Shown here one piece after another: positions 1 to 9,600 of a stretch of DNA of 64,000 nucleotides (within the stretch, counting starts at the first letter, position 1; every line of letters begins with the position of its first letter). The position numbers were made by a program, and so were the translations under genes. Source of the DNA: Wocania ichthyoenteri Th78 (GTDB lineage: Bacteria > Bacteroidota > Bacteroidia > Flavobacteriales > Flavobacteriaceae); contig NZ_KN525716.1 in NCBI RefSeq assembly GCF_000789235.1, positions 2,586,100 to 2,650,099 of the forward strand, read 5' to 3'. Under the pieces are notes generated by a model, which saw only the letters and a program-made list of their open reading frames with translations, had not been told where the DNA came from and did no database searches.

Positions 1-28
1 ATGACATGTAGATACAAATAATATCAAA

Positions 29-1042
29 ATGTCAAACATACAACAAGCTTTACAAGAGCGTATTTTAATTTTAGATGGTGCAATGGGTACTATGCTACAA
101 GCCTATAAGTTTTCTGAAGAAGATTTTAGAGGCGAGCGCTTTAAAGAGTATCCAACTCCATTACAGGGTAATAACGATTTGCTGTCTATTACCCAGCCAG
201 AAGCTATTAAAACCATTCACGGGAAATATTTTGAAGCTGGCGCAGATATAGTTGAAACCAACACATTTTCTGGAACAACAATCGCCATGGCAGATTACCA
301 GATGGAAGATTTGGTATATGAACTTAATTATCAATCGGCTAAAATAGCCAAAGAAGTTGCGGACAAATTTACTGCTAAAGAACCGCACAAACCACGTTTT
401 GTAGCAGGTTCTATAGGGCCAACGAATCGTACAGCAAGTATGTCGCCAGATGTAAATGACCCTGGATATAGAGCGGTAACTTTTGATGAATTACGAATCG
501 CTTATAAACAACAAGTAGAGGCTTTAGTTGATGGCGGTGTAGATTTATTATTAGTAGAAACCGTGTTTGATACGCTTAATGCAAAAGCAGCATTATTTGC
601 TATTGAAGAAGTGAAGGCTGAGCGTAATATTGAAGTGCCAGTTATGGTGTCGGGAACGATTACAGATGCTTCTGGTAGAACGCTATCTGGACAAACTGCT
701 GAGGCATTTTTAATATCTATTTCACACATTCCATTATTATCAGTTGGGTTTAATTGTGCATTAGGAGCTAATTTATTGCAACCACATTTAGAAGCAATTG
801 CTTCCAAAACTGACTTTGCTATTTCAGCACATCCCAATGCAGGTTTGCCAAATGCTTTTGGCGAATATGATGAAACTCCAGAGGAAATGGGTGAGCAAAT
901 AGAGGAGTATTTAAAAAAGAATTTAATAAACATTATTGGTGGTTGTTGTGGTACGTCGCCCGAGCATATAAAAGTAATCGCAAGTATTGTTGCCAAATAT
1001 AAACCACGTCGTCATGCTGAACTTGTTTCAGCATCACATTAG
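29..1042 (+). CDS. metH1: Methionine synthase, homocysteine-binding module (split MetH, part 1)
   Basis: Homocysteine S-methyltransferase module of cobalamin-dependent methionine synthase; it binds homocysteine through zinc and takes the methyl group from methylcobalamin. The whole frame fits the S-methyl_trans family. The three zinc-ligand cysteines are visible: Cys243 (in GFNCALGA) and Cys306/Cys307 (in GGCCGTSPEH). At 337 residues it is only the first of the four modules of E. coli MetH; the others lie in the gene at 1333, the usual Bacteroidetes split. The last ten or so residues (RHAELVSASH) come from a dispersed repeat that also supplies the stop codon, so the native C-terminus was probably different. 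Only 28 bases upstream are visible, too few to judge a promoter or riboswitch. Confidence 0.94.
   Translation: MSNIQQALQERILILDGAMGTMLQAYKFSEEDFRGERFKEYPTPLQGNNDLLSITQPEAIKTIHGKYFEAGADIVETNTFSGTTIAMADYQMEDLVYELNYQSAKIAKEVADKFTAKEPHKPRFVAGSIGPTNRTASMSPDVNDPGYRAVTFDELRIAYKQQVEALVDGGVDLLLVETVFDTLNAKAALFAIEEVKAERNIEVPVMVSGTITDASGRTLSGQTAEAFLISISHIPLLSVGFNCALGANLLQPHLEAIASKTDFAISAHPNAGLPNAFGEYDETPEEMGEQIEEYLKKNLINIIGGCCGTSPEHIKVIASIVAKYKPRRHAELVSASH
1010..1038. repeat. Dispersed palindromic repeat forming the 3' end of metH1
   Basis: The arms ATGCTGAA and TTCAGCAT form a short hairpin. The sequence reads in frame as HAELVSAS, a peptide signature of a repeat scattered through many Flavobacteriaceae genomes. 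A diverged copy (GTGCTGAACTTGTTTCAGTA) lies after queA at 35742. Here it sits inside the coding sequence and determines the C-terminus of the protein. Confidence 0.75.
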
Positions 1043-1051
1043 GAAATGGTT

Positions 1052-1333
1052 ATGATATTAGAAGTAGCCACATTATACATAAAGAAAGGTCTTTCCGCAG
1101 AATTTGAAATCAATTTCAAAAAAGCAGAAAACATCATCTCATCAATGAAAGGTTATATATCACATCAATTAAAAAAGTATGTAGGGCAAGAGGATAAATA
1201 TATATTATTAGTGAATTGGGAAACGATTGAAGACCACGAAATTGGCTTTAGACAATCAAAGGAGTACCAAGAATGGAAAGCGTTATTACATCATTTTTAT
1301 CACCCGTTTCCAACAGTAGAGCATTATAAGTAA
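1052..1333 (+). CDS. Putative antibiotic biosynthesis monooxygenase (ABM) domain protein
   Basis: A protein of about 93 residues with the ferredoxin-like dimeric alpha/beta-barrel layout of the ABM/YgiN family: an N-terminal beta strand ([12 protein letters not shown]), a central helix with GYISHQL, then [14 protein letters not shown] and a terminal helix with [10 protein letters not shown]. Members act as small oxygenases or as heme or quinone-binding proteins; no specific reaction can be assigned. I place the start at the second ATG because AGGA lies about eight bases before it; the ATG at 1046 is the alternative. It begins directly after metH1, and its stop overlaps the metH2 start by one base, so the three genes should be co-transcribed and translationally coupled. 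Confidence 0.8.
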   Translation: MILEVATLYIKKGLSAEFEINFKKAENIISSMKGYISHQLKKYVGQEDKYILLVNWETIEDHEIGFRQSKEYQEWKALLHHFYHPFPTVEHYK

Positions 1334-4008
1334 TGAAAATAAAACAAAGTAAATACATGAAGTTGTCTGGTTTAGAACCTTTGGTTTTAAACGAAAACAG
1401 CAATTTTATAAATGTAGGAGAACGTACCAATGTTGCGGGGTCTCGTAAATTTCTTCGTTTAATCAAAGAAGAAAAATTTGACGAAGCTTTAGACATTGCA
1501 AGACATCAAGTAGATGGTGGTGCACAAATTGTCGATATTAATTTTGATGATGGTTTGATTGATGGTAAAGAGGCGATGATTCGTTTTTTGAATTTGATAG
1601 CTGCAGAACCAGATATTTGTCGTGTACCCATTATGATTGATAGTTCTAAATGGGAAATTATTGAGGCTGGACTTCAAGTGGTACAAGGTAAATGTGTTGT
1701 GAATTCCATTTCACTTAAAGAAGGCGAAGACAAATTTATTTGGGAGGCAAAACAGATTAAGCGGTACGGAGCTGCAGTAATTGTTATGGCTTTTGATGAA
1801 GAAGGACAAGCTGATAATTACGACAGACGTATAGAAATAGCAAAACGTTCGTATGACATTTTAGTTAATAAAGTAGGTTTTCCTTCAGAAGATATCATTT
1901 TCGATTTAAACATTTTTCCTGTAGCTACAGGAATGGATGAACACCGAAGAAATGCCATCGATTTTATTGAAGCGACGCGTTGGGTGCGTCAAAATTTAGA
2001 GAATGTAAGTGTTAGTGGAGGTGTTAGTAATGTGTCGTTTTCTTTTAGAGGAAATGATGGTGTTCGAGAAGCGATGCACTCGGTATTTTTATATCATGCC
2101 ATTCAAGCAGGGATGAATATAGGGATTGTAAATCCTGCACTTTTAGAAGTGTATGATGATATTCCGAAGGATTTATTAGAGCATGTTGAAGATGTGATTT
2201 TAGATAGAAGAGACGATGCTACCGAGCGATTATTAGATTTTGCAGAAACTGTAAAAGGCTCAAAAAAGGAAGCTGGAGCAGATTTAACTTGGAGAGAAAA
2301 TCCATTGCAAGATAGAATTACGCATGCTTTAGTAAAAGGTATTGATGCTTTTATTATCGAAGATATTGAACAAGCTAGACAAGAAGCAAGTAAGCCTATT
2401 GAAGTGATTGAAGGTCATTTAATGATTGGGATGAATGTAGTGGGTGATTTGTTTGGAGCAGGTAAAATGTTCTTGCCACAGGTGGTAAAATCGGCTCGTG
2501 TGATGAAAAAGGCAGTAGGCTATTTGAATCCATTTATTGAAGCTGAAAAAACCGATAAGCAAGAGCCCGTTGGTAAAATATTAATGGCAACTGTAAAAGG
2601 TGACGTACACGATATTGGTAAAAATATTGTGAGCGTGGTATTGGCTTGTAATAACTACGAAATAGTGGATTTAGGTGTTATGGTACCGCCCGAAAAAATT
2701 ATTGAAACGGCTATAAAAGAACGTGTTGATGCTATTGGGTTATCTGGATTAATTACACCATCCCTTGATGAAATGGTTTATTTGGCAAAAGAAATGCAAC
2801 GTCAGAATTTTGAATTGCCATTATTAATTGGAGGCGCTACAACATCAAAAGCGCACACCGCTGTTAAGATTGATACGCAGTATAAGAATGCCGTGGTTCA
2901 TGTAAATGATGCCTCAAGGGCGGTAACAGTTGTTGGTGATTTATTGAATAAGAAATCATCGCATGAGTATGTCGCTAAAATGAAAGCTGATTATGATGAA
3001 TTTCGAACTAAATTTCTAAAACGAGGGAAAGAGAAATCATATATTTCAATTGAAGAGGCCAGAAATAGAAAATATAAAATTGATTGGGAAACTTCTGAAA
3101 TTGTAAAACCTAAGGAATTAGGTGTTCAGATTTTAAAACAACTAAGTTTAAAAGAATTGGTGCCGTTTATAGATTGGAGTCCGTTTTTTAGAAGTTGGGA
3201 TTTGCATGGAAAGTTTCCAGATATTTTAACTGATAAAGTTGTTGGTGAGCAAGCTACAATCATGTATGAAGAAGCGCAACTAATGATAAAAGAAATTGTT
3301 GCAAAACAACTTTTAAAACCTAAAGCGGTTTTTGGATTGTTTGAAGCAAACTCAATACATGATGACGATATTTCTGTTCAGAAAAAAGGAGAGGAAGTAG
3401 CTGTTTTTAGAACGCTGCGTCAACAATTAAAAAAGCGCGAAGGGATTCCTAATCATGCATTAGCAGATTTTATTGCACCAAAAGAAACTGGTAAAACCGA
3501 TTATGTGGGAGCATTTTGCGTTGGTATTTTTGGTGCGCAAGAACTAGCAGATAGTTATAGAGATAAAGAGGATGATTATAACGCGATAATGGCACAAGCT
3601 ATTGCAGATCGATTTGCTGAGGCTTTTGCTGAATATTTACATAAACAGATTAGAACCAAACATTGGGGATATGCTGTGGACGAAGATTTAACTAACAACG
3701 ATTTAATAAAAGAAAATTACAAAGGCATTCGTCCAGCACCAGGTTATCCCGCATGTCCAGATCATTTAGAAAAAGAAACCATTTGGGAATTGTTAGATGT
3801 AGAAAAGCTAATTGGTGTAAAGCTAACTGAAAGTTTAGCAATGTGGCCAGCAGCAGCTGTATCGGGTTATTATTTTGCTAACCCAGAAGCAAAATATTTT
3901 GGTTTAGGAAAAATTACAGACGACCAAGTAACTGACTATGCAACAAGAAAAGGAATAACAAAAGATAAGGCAAGAAAGTGGTTGCATCCAACAATTGCAG
4001 AACAATAG
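1333..4008 (+). CDS. metH2: Methionine synthase, folate-, cobalamin- and AdoMet-binding modules (split MetH, part 2)
   Basis: Carries the remaining modules of cobalamin-dependent methionine synthase. The pterin-binding domain opens with FINVGERTN (about residues 25-33). The four-helix cap and B12-binding domain follow, with the base-off cobalamin motif D424-x-H426-x-x-G429 (GDVHDIGKN), where His426 is the lower cobalt ligand. The C-terminal reactivation domain contains [12 protein letters not shown] starting at Arg800, the AdoMet-binding signature. The length of 891 residues matches the flavobacterial second half and lacks the homocysteine module, which the gene at 29 supplies. It overlaps the upstream ABM gene by one base. 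Together with metH1 and metF it completes methyl transfer from 5-methyl-THF to homocysteine. Confidence 0.95.
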   Translation: MKIKQSKYMKLSGLEPLVLNENSNFINVGERTNVAGSRKFLRLIKEEKFDEALDIARHQVDGGAQIVDINFDDGLIDGKEAMIRFLNLIAAEPDICRVPIMIDSSKWEIIEAGLQVVQGKCVVNSISLKEGEDKFIWEAKQIKRYGAAVIVMAFDEEGQADNYDRRIEIAKRSYDILVNKVGFPSEDIIFDLNIFPVATGMDEHRRNAIDFIEATRWVRQNLENVSVSGGVSNVSFSFRGNDGVREAMHSVFLYHAIQAGMNIGIVNPALLEVYDDIPKDLLEHVEDVILDRRDDATERLLDFAETVKGSKKEAGADLTWRENPLQDRITHALVKGIDAFIIEDIEQARQEASKPIEVIEGHLMIGMNVVGDLFGAGKMFLPQVVKSARVMKKAVGYLNPFIEAEKTDKQEPVGKILMATVKGDVHDIGKNIVSVVLACNNYEIVDLGVMVPPEKIIETAIKERVDAIGLSGLITPSLDEMVYLAKEMQRQNFELPLLIGGATTSKAHTAVKIDTQYKNAVVHVNDASRAVTVVGDLLNKKSSHEYVAKMKADYDEFRTKFLKRGKEKSYISIEEARNRKYKIDWETSEIVKPKELGVQILKQLSLKELVPFIDWSPFFRSWDLHGKFPDILTDKVVGEQATIMYEEAQLMIKEIVAKQLLKPKAVFGLFEANSIHDDDISVQKKGEEVAVFRTLRQQLKKREGIPNHALADFIAPKETGKTDYVGAFCVGIFGAQELADSYRDKEDDYNAIMAQAIADRFAEAFAEYLHKQIRTKHWGYAVDEDLTNNDLIKENYKGIRPAPGYPACPDHLEKETIWELLDVEKLIGVKLTESLAMWPAAAVSGYYFANPEAKYFGLGKITDDQVTDYATRKGITKDKARKWLHPTIAEQ

Positions 4009-4010
4009 AT

Positions 4011-4244
4011 ATGAAGTTTATAGAATTAACATTAGGGAATCATATTATTGTTCACGGCTATGATAATGATAATAAAGAAATAACAGAAGAAGTAAGCGTT
4101 GATAATTTTTCAAAAAAAATAGTTGCTGTTTCCAGAATAAAATCGGTGAGTGAAAAGTATGTTTTAACTGATTATATTGACGGAAGATGGATTTATTGGG
4201 AGTATGAAGAAGCTTTTGAAGATGTAAAAAAGACACTGGTTTAG
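4011..4244 (+). CDS. Small hypothetical protein
   Basis: A 77-residue protein I do not recognise. I take the ATG two bases after the metH2 stop as start, because the longer frame would overlap metH2 by 31 bases and open with residues that only echo its end. The protein is soluble and acidic, with no signal peptide, no membrane segment and no cysteine. It alternates short beta-type stretches (KFIELTLGN, HIIVHGYD, KIVAVSRI), which suggests a small beta barrel or sheet. The tight spacing implies translation from the metH transcript. It is followed by repeats, so it closes this run of genes. Confidence 0.6.
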   Translation: MKFIELTLGNHIIVHGYDNDNKEITEEVSVDNFSKKIVAVSRIKSVSEKYVLTDYIDGRWIYWEYEEAFEDVKKTLV

Positions 4245-4361
4245 CCTGCGTTAGTGATTGAAGAGGAAAGCCCGCAGCGAGGCACGAGCGAGGACTTGCA
4301 ACGTAAAGCGCGACCACTTGCCCTGAGCGGAGTCGAAGGGTTGTGGTAACGCCCAAAAAAT
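4245..4361 (-). repeat. Modular intergenic repeat, copy 1 (with nested palindromic insert)
   Basis: Read on the minus strand it starts TTTTTTGGGCGTTACC, carries CGCGCTTTACG and CTCGTGCCTCGC in the middle, and ends CAATCACTAACGCA. The same ordered blocks occur at 35768 and 47154 with different inner sequences. This copy has a nested palindromic repeat, CCCTTCGACTCCGCTCAGGG on the minus strand (4321-4340). A 103-codon open frame on the minus strand is made almost entirely of this repeat and is not a gene. Confidence 0.7.
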
Positions 4362-4387
4362 AAAATTAGAATAAATATTGATGAGAT

Positions 4388-4436
4388 TTTCGCCTTCACT
4401 TCGACAAGCTCAGTGTGACACGCGGAAATGACAAAT
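4388..4436 (-). repeat. Dispersed stem-loop repeat (copy 1)
   Basis: On the minus strand it contains GTGTCACACTGAGCTTGTCG followed by AAGTGAAGGCG. A second copy in the opposite orientation lies downstream of rlmN (36979-37027), with the same 31-base core and flanking bases that differ. It ends immediately upstream of metF. This type of repeat is widespread in Flavobacteriaceae; its function is unknown. Confidence 0.7.
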
Positions 4437-4445
4437 TAAGAACTA

Positions 4446-5399
4446 ATGAAAGTAACAGAACACATAAAAAAAGCAAACGGAAAAACTTTATTTTCTTTTG
4501 AAATTATACCTCCAAAAAAAGGAAATAATATTCAAGAATTATACAATAATATAGATCCTTTGATGGAGTTTAATCCGCCGTTTATTGATGTAACAACCTC
4601 TAGAGAAGAATTTATTTATATTGAAAAAGAAGGCTTGTTCGATAGAAAGATTACGAGAATGCGCCCTGGTACTTTAGGTATTTGCGCAGCTATTAAGCAT
4701 AAGTATAATGTAGATACAGTGCCACATGTGTTATGTGGTGGTTTTACAAAAGAAGAAACCGAGTATCTATTGGTTGATTGCCATTACTTAGGTATTAATA
4801 ATGTTATGGCATTACGTGGCGATGCCATGAAAGGCGAACAATATTTTAAAGCTACAAAAGGAGGGCATGCTTATGCTACAGAACTTGTAAATCAAATTCA
4901 GAATTTGAATACTGGTAGATATTTACATGGTGTTTTAGATGTTAATGATAAAGCAGATTTTTGTATTGGTGTTGCAGGATATCCAGAAAAGCATTTAGAA
5001 TCTCCATCAATGAAAAGCGATTTAAAGCGCTTAAAAGAAAAGGTTGATGCTGGTGCAGATTATGTGGTTACCCAAATGTTTTTTGATAATAATAAATATT
5101 TTGAATTTGTTGAAGCTGCAAAAAAAGAAGGTATTAATGTGCCTATTATTCCTGGAATAAAGCCTTTGGCAGTAAAACGTCATTTACAATTGTTACCTCA
5201 AGTTTTTAAAATAGACTTACCAGAAACTTTAATTGCTGAAGTTGATAAATGTGCAGACAACAAACAAGTACGTCAAGTGGGTGTAGAATGGTGTATACAA
5301 CAATCTAAAGAATTGTTAGATGCTGGTGTTCCTGTATTACATTATTATTCTATGGGAAAAAGTGACAATATAAAAGCGATTGCATCTGCATTGTTTTAA
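4446..5399 (+). CDS. metF: 5,10-methylenetetrahydrofolate reductase
   Basis: FAD-dependent enzyme that reduces 5,10-methylene-THF to 5-methyl-THF, the methyl donor for methionine synthase. Family features visible are the N-terminal FSFEIIPPKKG with the catalytic Glu, the FAD/folate-contact stretch NNVMALRGDAMKG, and VTQMFFDNNKYFEF with IIPGIKPL near the C-terminal third of the TIM barrel. Length (317 residues) is normal for the bacterial enzyme. It lies 200 bases after the metH2 gene group, separated by two repeats, so it may use its own promoter. Its context with metH1/metH2 fits the pathway exactly. Confidence 0.95.
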   Translation: MKVTEHIKKANGKTLFSFEIIPPKKGNNIQELYNNIDPLMEFNPPFIDVTTSREEFIYIEKEGLFDRKITRMRPGTLGICAAIKHKYNVDTVPHVLCGGFTKEETEYLLVDCHYLGINNVMALRGDAMKGEQYFKATKGGHAYATELVNQIQNLNTGRYLHGVLDVNDKADFCIGVAGYPEKHLESPSMKSDLKRLKEKVDAGADYVVTQMFFDNNKYFEFVEAAKKEGINVPIIPGIKPLAVKRHLQLLPQVFKIDLPETLIAEVDKCADNKQVRQVGVEWCIQQSKELLDAGVPVLHYYSMGKSDNIKAIASALF

Positions 5400-5439
5400 T
5401 TATTCTATTACTTTTGTTGTAGTATAAGCAAATCTATTA

Positions 5440-6537
5440 ATGAGATTACTTTTCACTTGTATATTTTGTGCGGTAAGTTGTGTATTATTTTCTCAAGAAA
5501 AAGAACACATATCATACGTAGATATTAACTACTTTAAAGGAAATATTGCGCTACATAACAATGATATTCTCCATTTAATTAAAGGACATCCCGAAGGTTA
5601 TATTTTAAGTTGGAACAAAAAAACGTACGGTTTTAATGATTGGGAACAACGTTATAATTATCCAGACTATGGTATATCGTTTGCGTATCAAAATTTAAAA
5701 AATGATGTTTTAGGAAATGTATCATCGTTGTATGCTCATTATAATTTCTATTTTTTAAAGCGCAATATCATGTTGCGTATTGGTCAAGGTATAGCCTACA
5801 CAGAAAATCCGTACCACAAAGAAAATAATTTTAGAAACATTGCTTTTGGCTCAAAACTAATGAGCAGTACGTATGTAATGATTAATTATAAAAAGGAACG
5901 TATTATTGATAGGTTTGGATTGCAGGCTGGTTTTTCGCTAATTCATTATTCTAACGCTAATGTAAAAGCACCAAATACGAGTATTAATTCGTTAACGTTT
6001 AACTTAGGTGTTACTTATAGTTTAGATGATGAAACACTCGAGTATCAAAATACATTAGATGAAAATCATGAAAAATTCACCCAACCTATAAAGTATAATA
6101 TTGCCTTTAGAAGCGGTGTTAATCAAAGCGATGTAGTTGGTAGTGGTCAGTTTCCGTTTTATATTTTTTCTGCTTATGCTGATAAAAGAATACATCATAA
6201 AAGCGCATTACAGTTTGGAACAGATGTGTTCTTTTCAAACTTTTTAAAAGAGCTTATATATTATAAAAGTGTCGCATTTCCAGAAGAAAATGTTGATGGA
6301 GACGAAGATTATAAACGTATTGGTGTTTTTACAGGACACGAGTTGTTTATTAATAAAACGTCATTAATAACCCAATTAGGATATTATGTGTATTATCCGT
6401 TTGATTTTGAGGGAAGAACCTATTTTAGAGTTGGTTTAAAACGTTATTTTAATGATAAGTGGTTTGGAGCTTTAACCTTAAAATCACACGGCGCAAAAGC
6501 GGAAGCTGTTGAATTTGGAATTGGAATAAGGTTATAG
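5440..6537 (+). CDS. Acyloxyacyl hydrolase / PagL-like lipid A 3-O-deacylase
   Basis: Exported outer-membrane beta-barrel protein. It has a signal peptide (MRLLFTCIFCAVSCVLFSQ) and a string of amphipathic strands ending with aromatic or hydrophobic residues (GIGIRL at the C-terminus). The stretch LIHYSNANVKAPN contains the H-x-S-N pattern (His169, Ser171) that marks the PagL active site. PagL removes the 3-O-acyl chain from lipid A. The Glu that lies 14 residues after the His in Pseudomonas PagL is Asn183 here, so the charge relay may use another residue. At 365 residues it is about twice the size of PagL, as in other Bacteroidetes members. It starts 40 bases after metF and shows no functional tie to it. 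Confidence 0.75.
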   Translation: MRLLFTCIFCAVSCVLFSQEKEHISYVDINYFKGNIALHNNDILHLIKGHPEGYILSWNKKTYGFNDWEQRYNYPDYGISFAYQNLKNDVLGNVSSLYAHYNFYFLKRNIMLRIGQGIAYTENPYHKENNFRNIAFGSKLMSSTYVMINYKKERIIDRFGLQAGFSLIHYSNANVKAPNTSINSLTFNLGVTYSLDDETLEYQNTLDENHEKFTQPIKYNIAFRSGVNQSDVVGSGQFPFYIFSAYADKRIHHKSALQFGTDVFFSNFLKELIYYKSVAFPEENVDGDEDYKRIGVFTGHELFINKTSLITQLGYYVYYPFDFEGRTYFRVGLKRYFNDKWFGALTLKSHGAKAEAVEFGIGIRL

Positions 6538-6600
6538 AATTTGATTAAAAAATTATTCCCCTTAGTTTATCTAAAATATAGTGGTTTAAATTGTTAAGAG

Positions 6601-9600
6601 TTATTGATGTATTTTAATTATTAAAAGCTTAGCATTATTTCTTGCCAATAAAATGGATTTAGTAGAACCAATAGATATAAAAGCAGCATCTTTTATATCT
6701 CCATTTGCCCATAAATTTACTTTGTGGTTCTCAAGAATTTTATAACTATTATTATTTTTCCCTATAAGTAATGTACCATAACTAGCGTCATTTCGAGGCG
6801 TTTCTACTTCTGATCCATAAAGATTTCCTAATAATAAAATATCTTTAGTGTTATCTTTATTAAAATCATCAATAAGTACTTTATTTACTGAAGATAATTG
6901 CGCTCTATTTTCAAAAGCTTCAAACTTAAAAGTACCGCCTTCATTTCTTAGTATTGCTGAAGAAAAATAATTTGCCTTATAGGATTCGCCTTCCTCTAGC
7001 TTTTCTCCATAAATATCATCAATACTTGCAGCTCCAAAATCATTATAGGTTTTAAACTTCTTTTTAATAAATGGCATTTGACCGGAACTACATGAACGAC
7101 CTCTTACAGGATAGACTTGATTTTCTTGACTATACCCTAAAACAATATCATCAGTACCATTCTCATCAAAATCATTAACAAACATATAGAATGGTTTGTC
7201 TTCAGTAGCTTTGTATTTATAATTTGTTCCCAAATTACCAGCAACAATGTCTAAATCTCCATCATTATCAATATCGTTGACATCAATAGAACTCCACCAA
7301 CCTACATGATTTGATAGACCATAGGCTTCAGATTTATTTACAAAAGCCCCAGTTTGGTACATATATAACTCTATACTTCCCCATTCATTAGCAACTATTA
7401 AATCAGTATTACCATCATTATCAATATCAGCCCAAGATGATGCCGTAACCATAGTATGACTTAGCATTTCAGGAAACACAGTTTCTGTAACATCTTTAAA
7501 GCTAATAGTACCATTTGAGGAATTGTTTTCAAGCAAGTAGCTTTTTGTAGGACGACCATAAAAGCCTGGTTTTACTCTTCCTCCAACAAAAAGATCTATA
7601 TCTCCATCATTATCAAAATCTGAAGGAGACACTCTTAAACCACTAGAGGTAATATTAGGTAAAGCTGAATTGTTTTTCACAAAACGGCCTTTGCCTTTGT
7701 TTTCATATAATCTATCTTTATAATTGCTGCTATTCGGTTCATTTTCAATGCCGCCACTAATCACATATAAATCTTGATCACCATCACTATCTGCATCAAA
7801 AAACACAGCACCTACGTCTTCATAATTTTTATCTAATACAAATGTTTTATGGTCTTTAATAAATTTCCCTGATGTGTTTTGTAGATATAAAACACTTGAG
7901 TATCCTTTAGCGCCTCCTACAAAAAAATCGTCCAGACCATCACCATTTACATCTGCGACTGCTAGCGCTGGACCTAGTTGAGACATTCTATGAGGTAAAA
8001 GGGTTTCTTTTTTAAAATCATCAAAATTATTTTCTTTATGTACAAAATCTAATCCCAATTGGTCAGTTATATCAGAAAAAAGAAATTCTTGATTCTTTTC
8101 TTTGGTTACTAATGTATTTTCATTGGTATTATAAGATATTGTTAGTAATTGATTCGGCTTAACATTTTTAAGTACTTTAAATGTATTATTACTCCAAACC
8201 ACCTTGATGCTATCAATAACAGGGTCTTGATTAATTCCGAAATGAATAGCATCTGCCATTGCTGATTGAAAGCCTCTTGTAAAATGATTCTCTATAGTTT
8301 GGGTAGAAGATTTAGAATATAGCTCCACTCGTGCTCCTAATGCATTAACATTATGCTTTGTACCTTTTAGCTTTAACTTGATGTAGTTGTTTTTAGTATT
8401 ATTATTTTTATAAATAAAAGACATACCTGCCGAATTATTAACTACAATATCTAAAGCACCATCGTTATCAAAATCGGCATAGGCTGCACCATTTGAATTA
8501 GTTGGACTTTGTTCAATTTCAGCCTTTTTAAAAGTTAAATCGCCATTATTTACATAAAAATAGTTTTCTTTTTTTCTAGATGGCATTTTAGATAAAATAT
8601 CATTAATATAACTTTCACGTTCAACCTTTTGATTTTTTATAACCTCTGCCTGTTTTGCCTTTCTGTAGTTTACAAAATCGTTGTTTCTAAAATCACCTTT
8701 AATACCATTCGATATAAATAAATCTTTATGTCCATCATTATTCATATCAAAAAATAGTGGTGCCCAACTCCAATCTGTACTAGAAACTCCAGAAAGTTGT
8801 GCAATATCAGAAAACATAGGTGTATTTGTTTTCTTGTTTACACCATTGTTAAGTTGTAGCGTGTTATACATATACTGATGATGGAGACCTAGCTTTGTAT
8901 TATTGTAGAATTTTTTTGGAGCCATTCCACTCATACTGGTTTTTTGAGAAAAATTATCTTCAGCCATCATGTCTACAACCATGATATCTAATAAGCCATC
9001 GTTATTAATATCGGCAATATCATTCCCCATTGAAAAGTTTGAGATATGACCAAAAGCTTCTAAAGAAGATTCTTTAAACGATCCATCTTTATTGTTTATA
9101 TAGAGGTAATCTTTTTCAGAAAAATCGTTACTCACATAAATATCTGGCCAATTATCATTATTTAAATCTGCAACTGCAACTCCTAAACCAAAACCTACCA
9201 TATTATTGATGATGTTAGCTTGCTCGGTTACATTTACAAACGTATTGTTGTCATTTCTGTACAGTCTATTTCCTCTGTGTTCTGAAGATTTTTTTAATAA
9301 TTCTTTAAGTTTGTTTTCATCATAAACATCAATACCGTGATTAAGTAAAAACATATCTAAATCACCATCTTTATCATAATCAAAAAATGTAGCTTGAGTT
9401 GTAAAATTTGGTATATCTAGTCCATACTTTTTTGCTTGATTTTCAAAAATTGGAATGCCATTAGGATCTATTCCCGTATTAATTAACAATTCATTTCTAC
9501 GCTTGTTTTCGTCTTTAATTTTTCCTGACTTAGAATAATAAATATCCATTAATCCGTCATTATTTATATCTACAAGTGTTACACCTGTTCCAAAACCATA

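Noticed and set aside
1-28. SAM riboswitch or other leader upstream of metH1
   Set aside because: Only 28 bases precede the gene in this window, too few to see any structure.
502-996. 164-codon minus-strand open frame inside metH1
   Set aside because: Shadow of metH1; no independent features.
29-4008. Frameshifted or broken metH
   Set aside because: The two halves are separate genes with their own starts and an unrelated gene between them; splitting of MetH is the normal state in Bacteroidetes, and all zinc, cobalamin and AdoMet motifs are intact.
4045-4356. 103-codon open frame on the minus strand
   Set aside because: It consists largely of the modular repeat and the antisense of the small gene at 4011; it has no start context or protein-like pattern.
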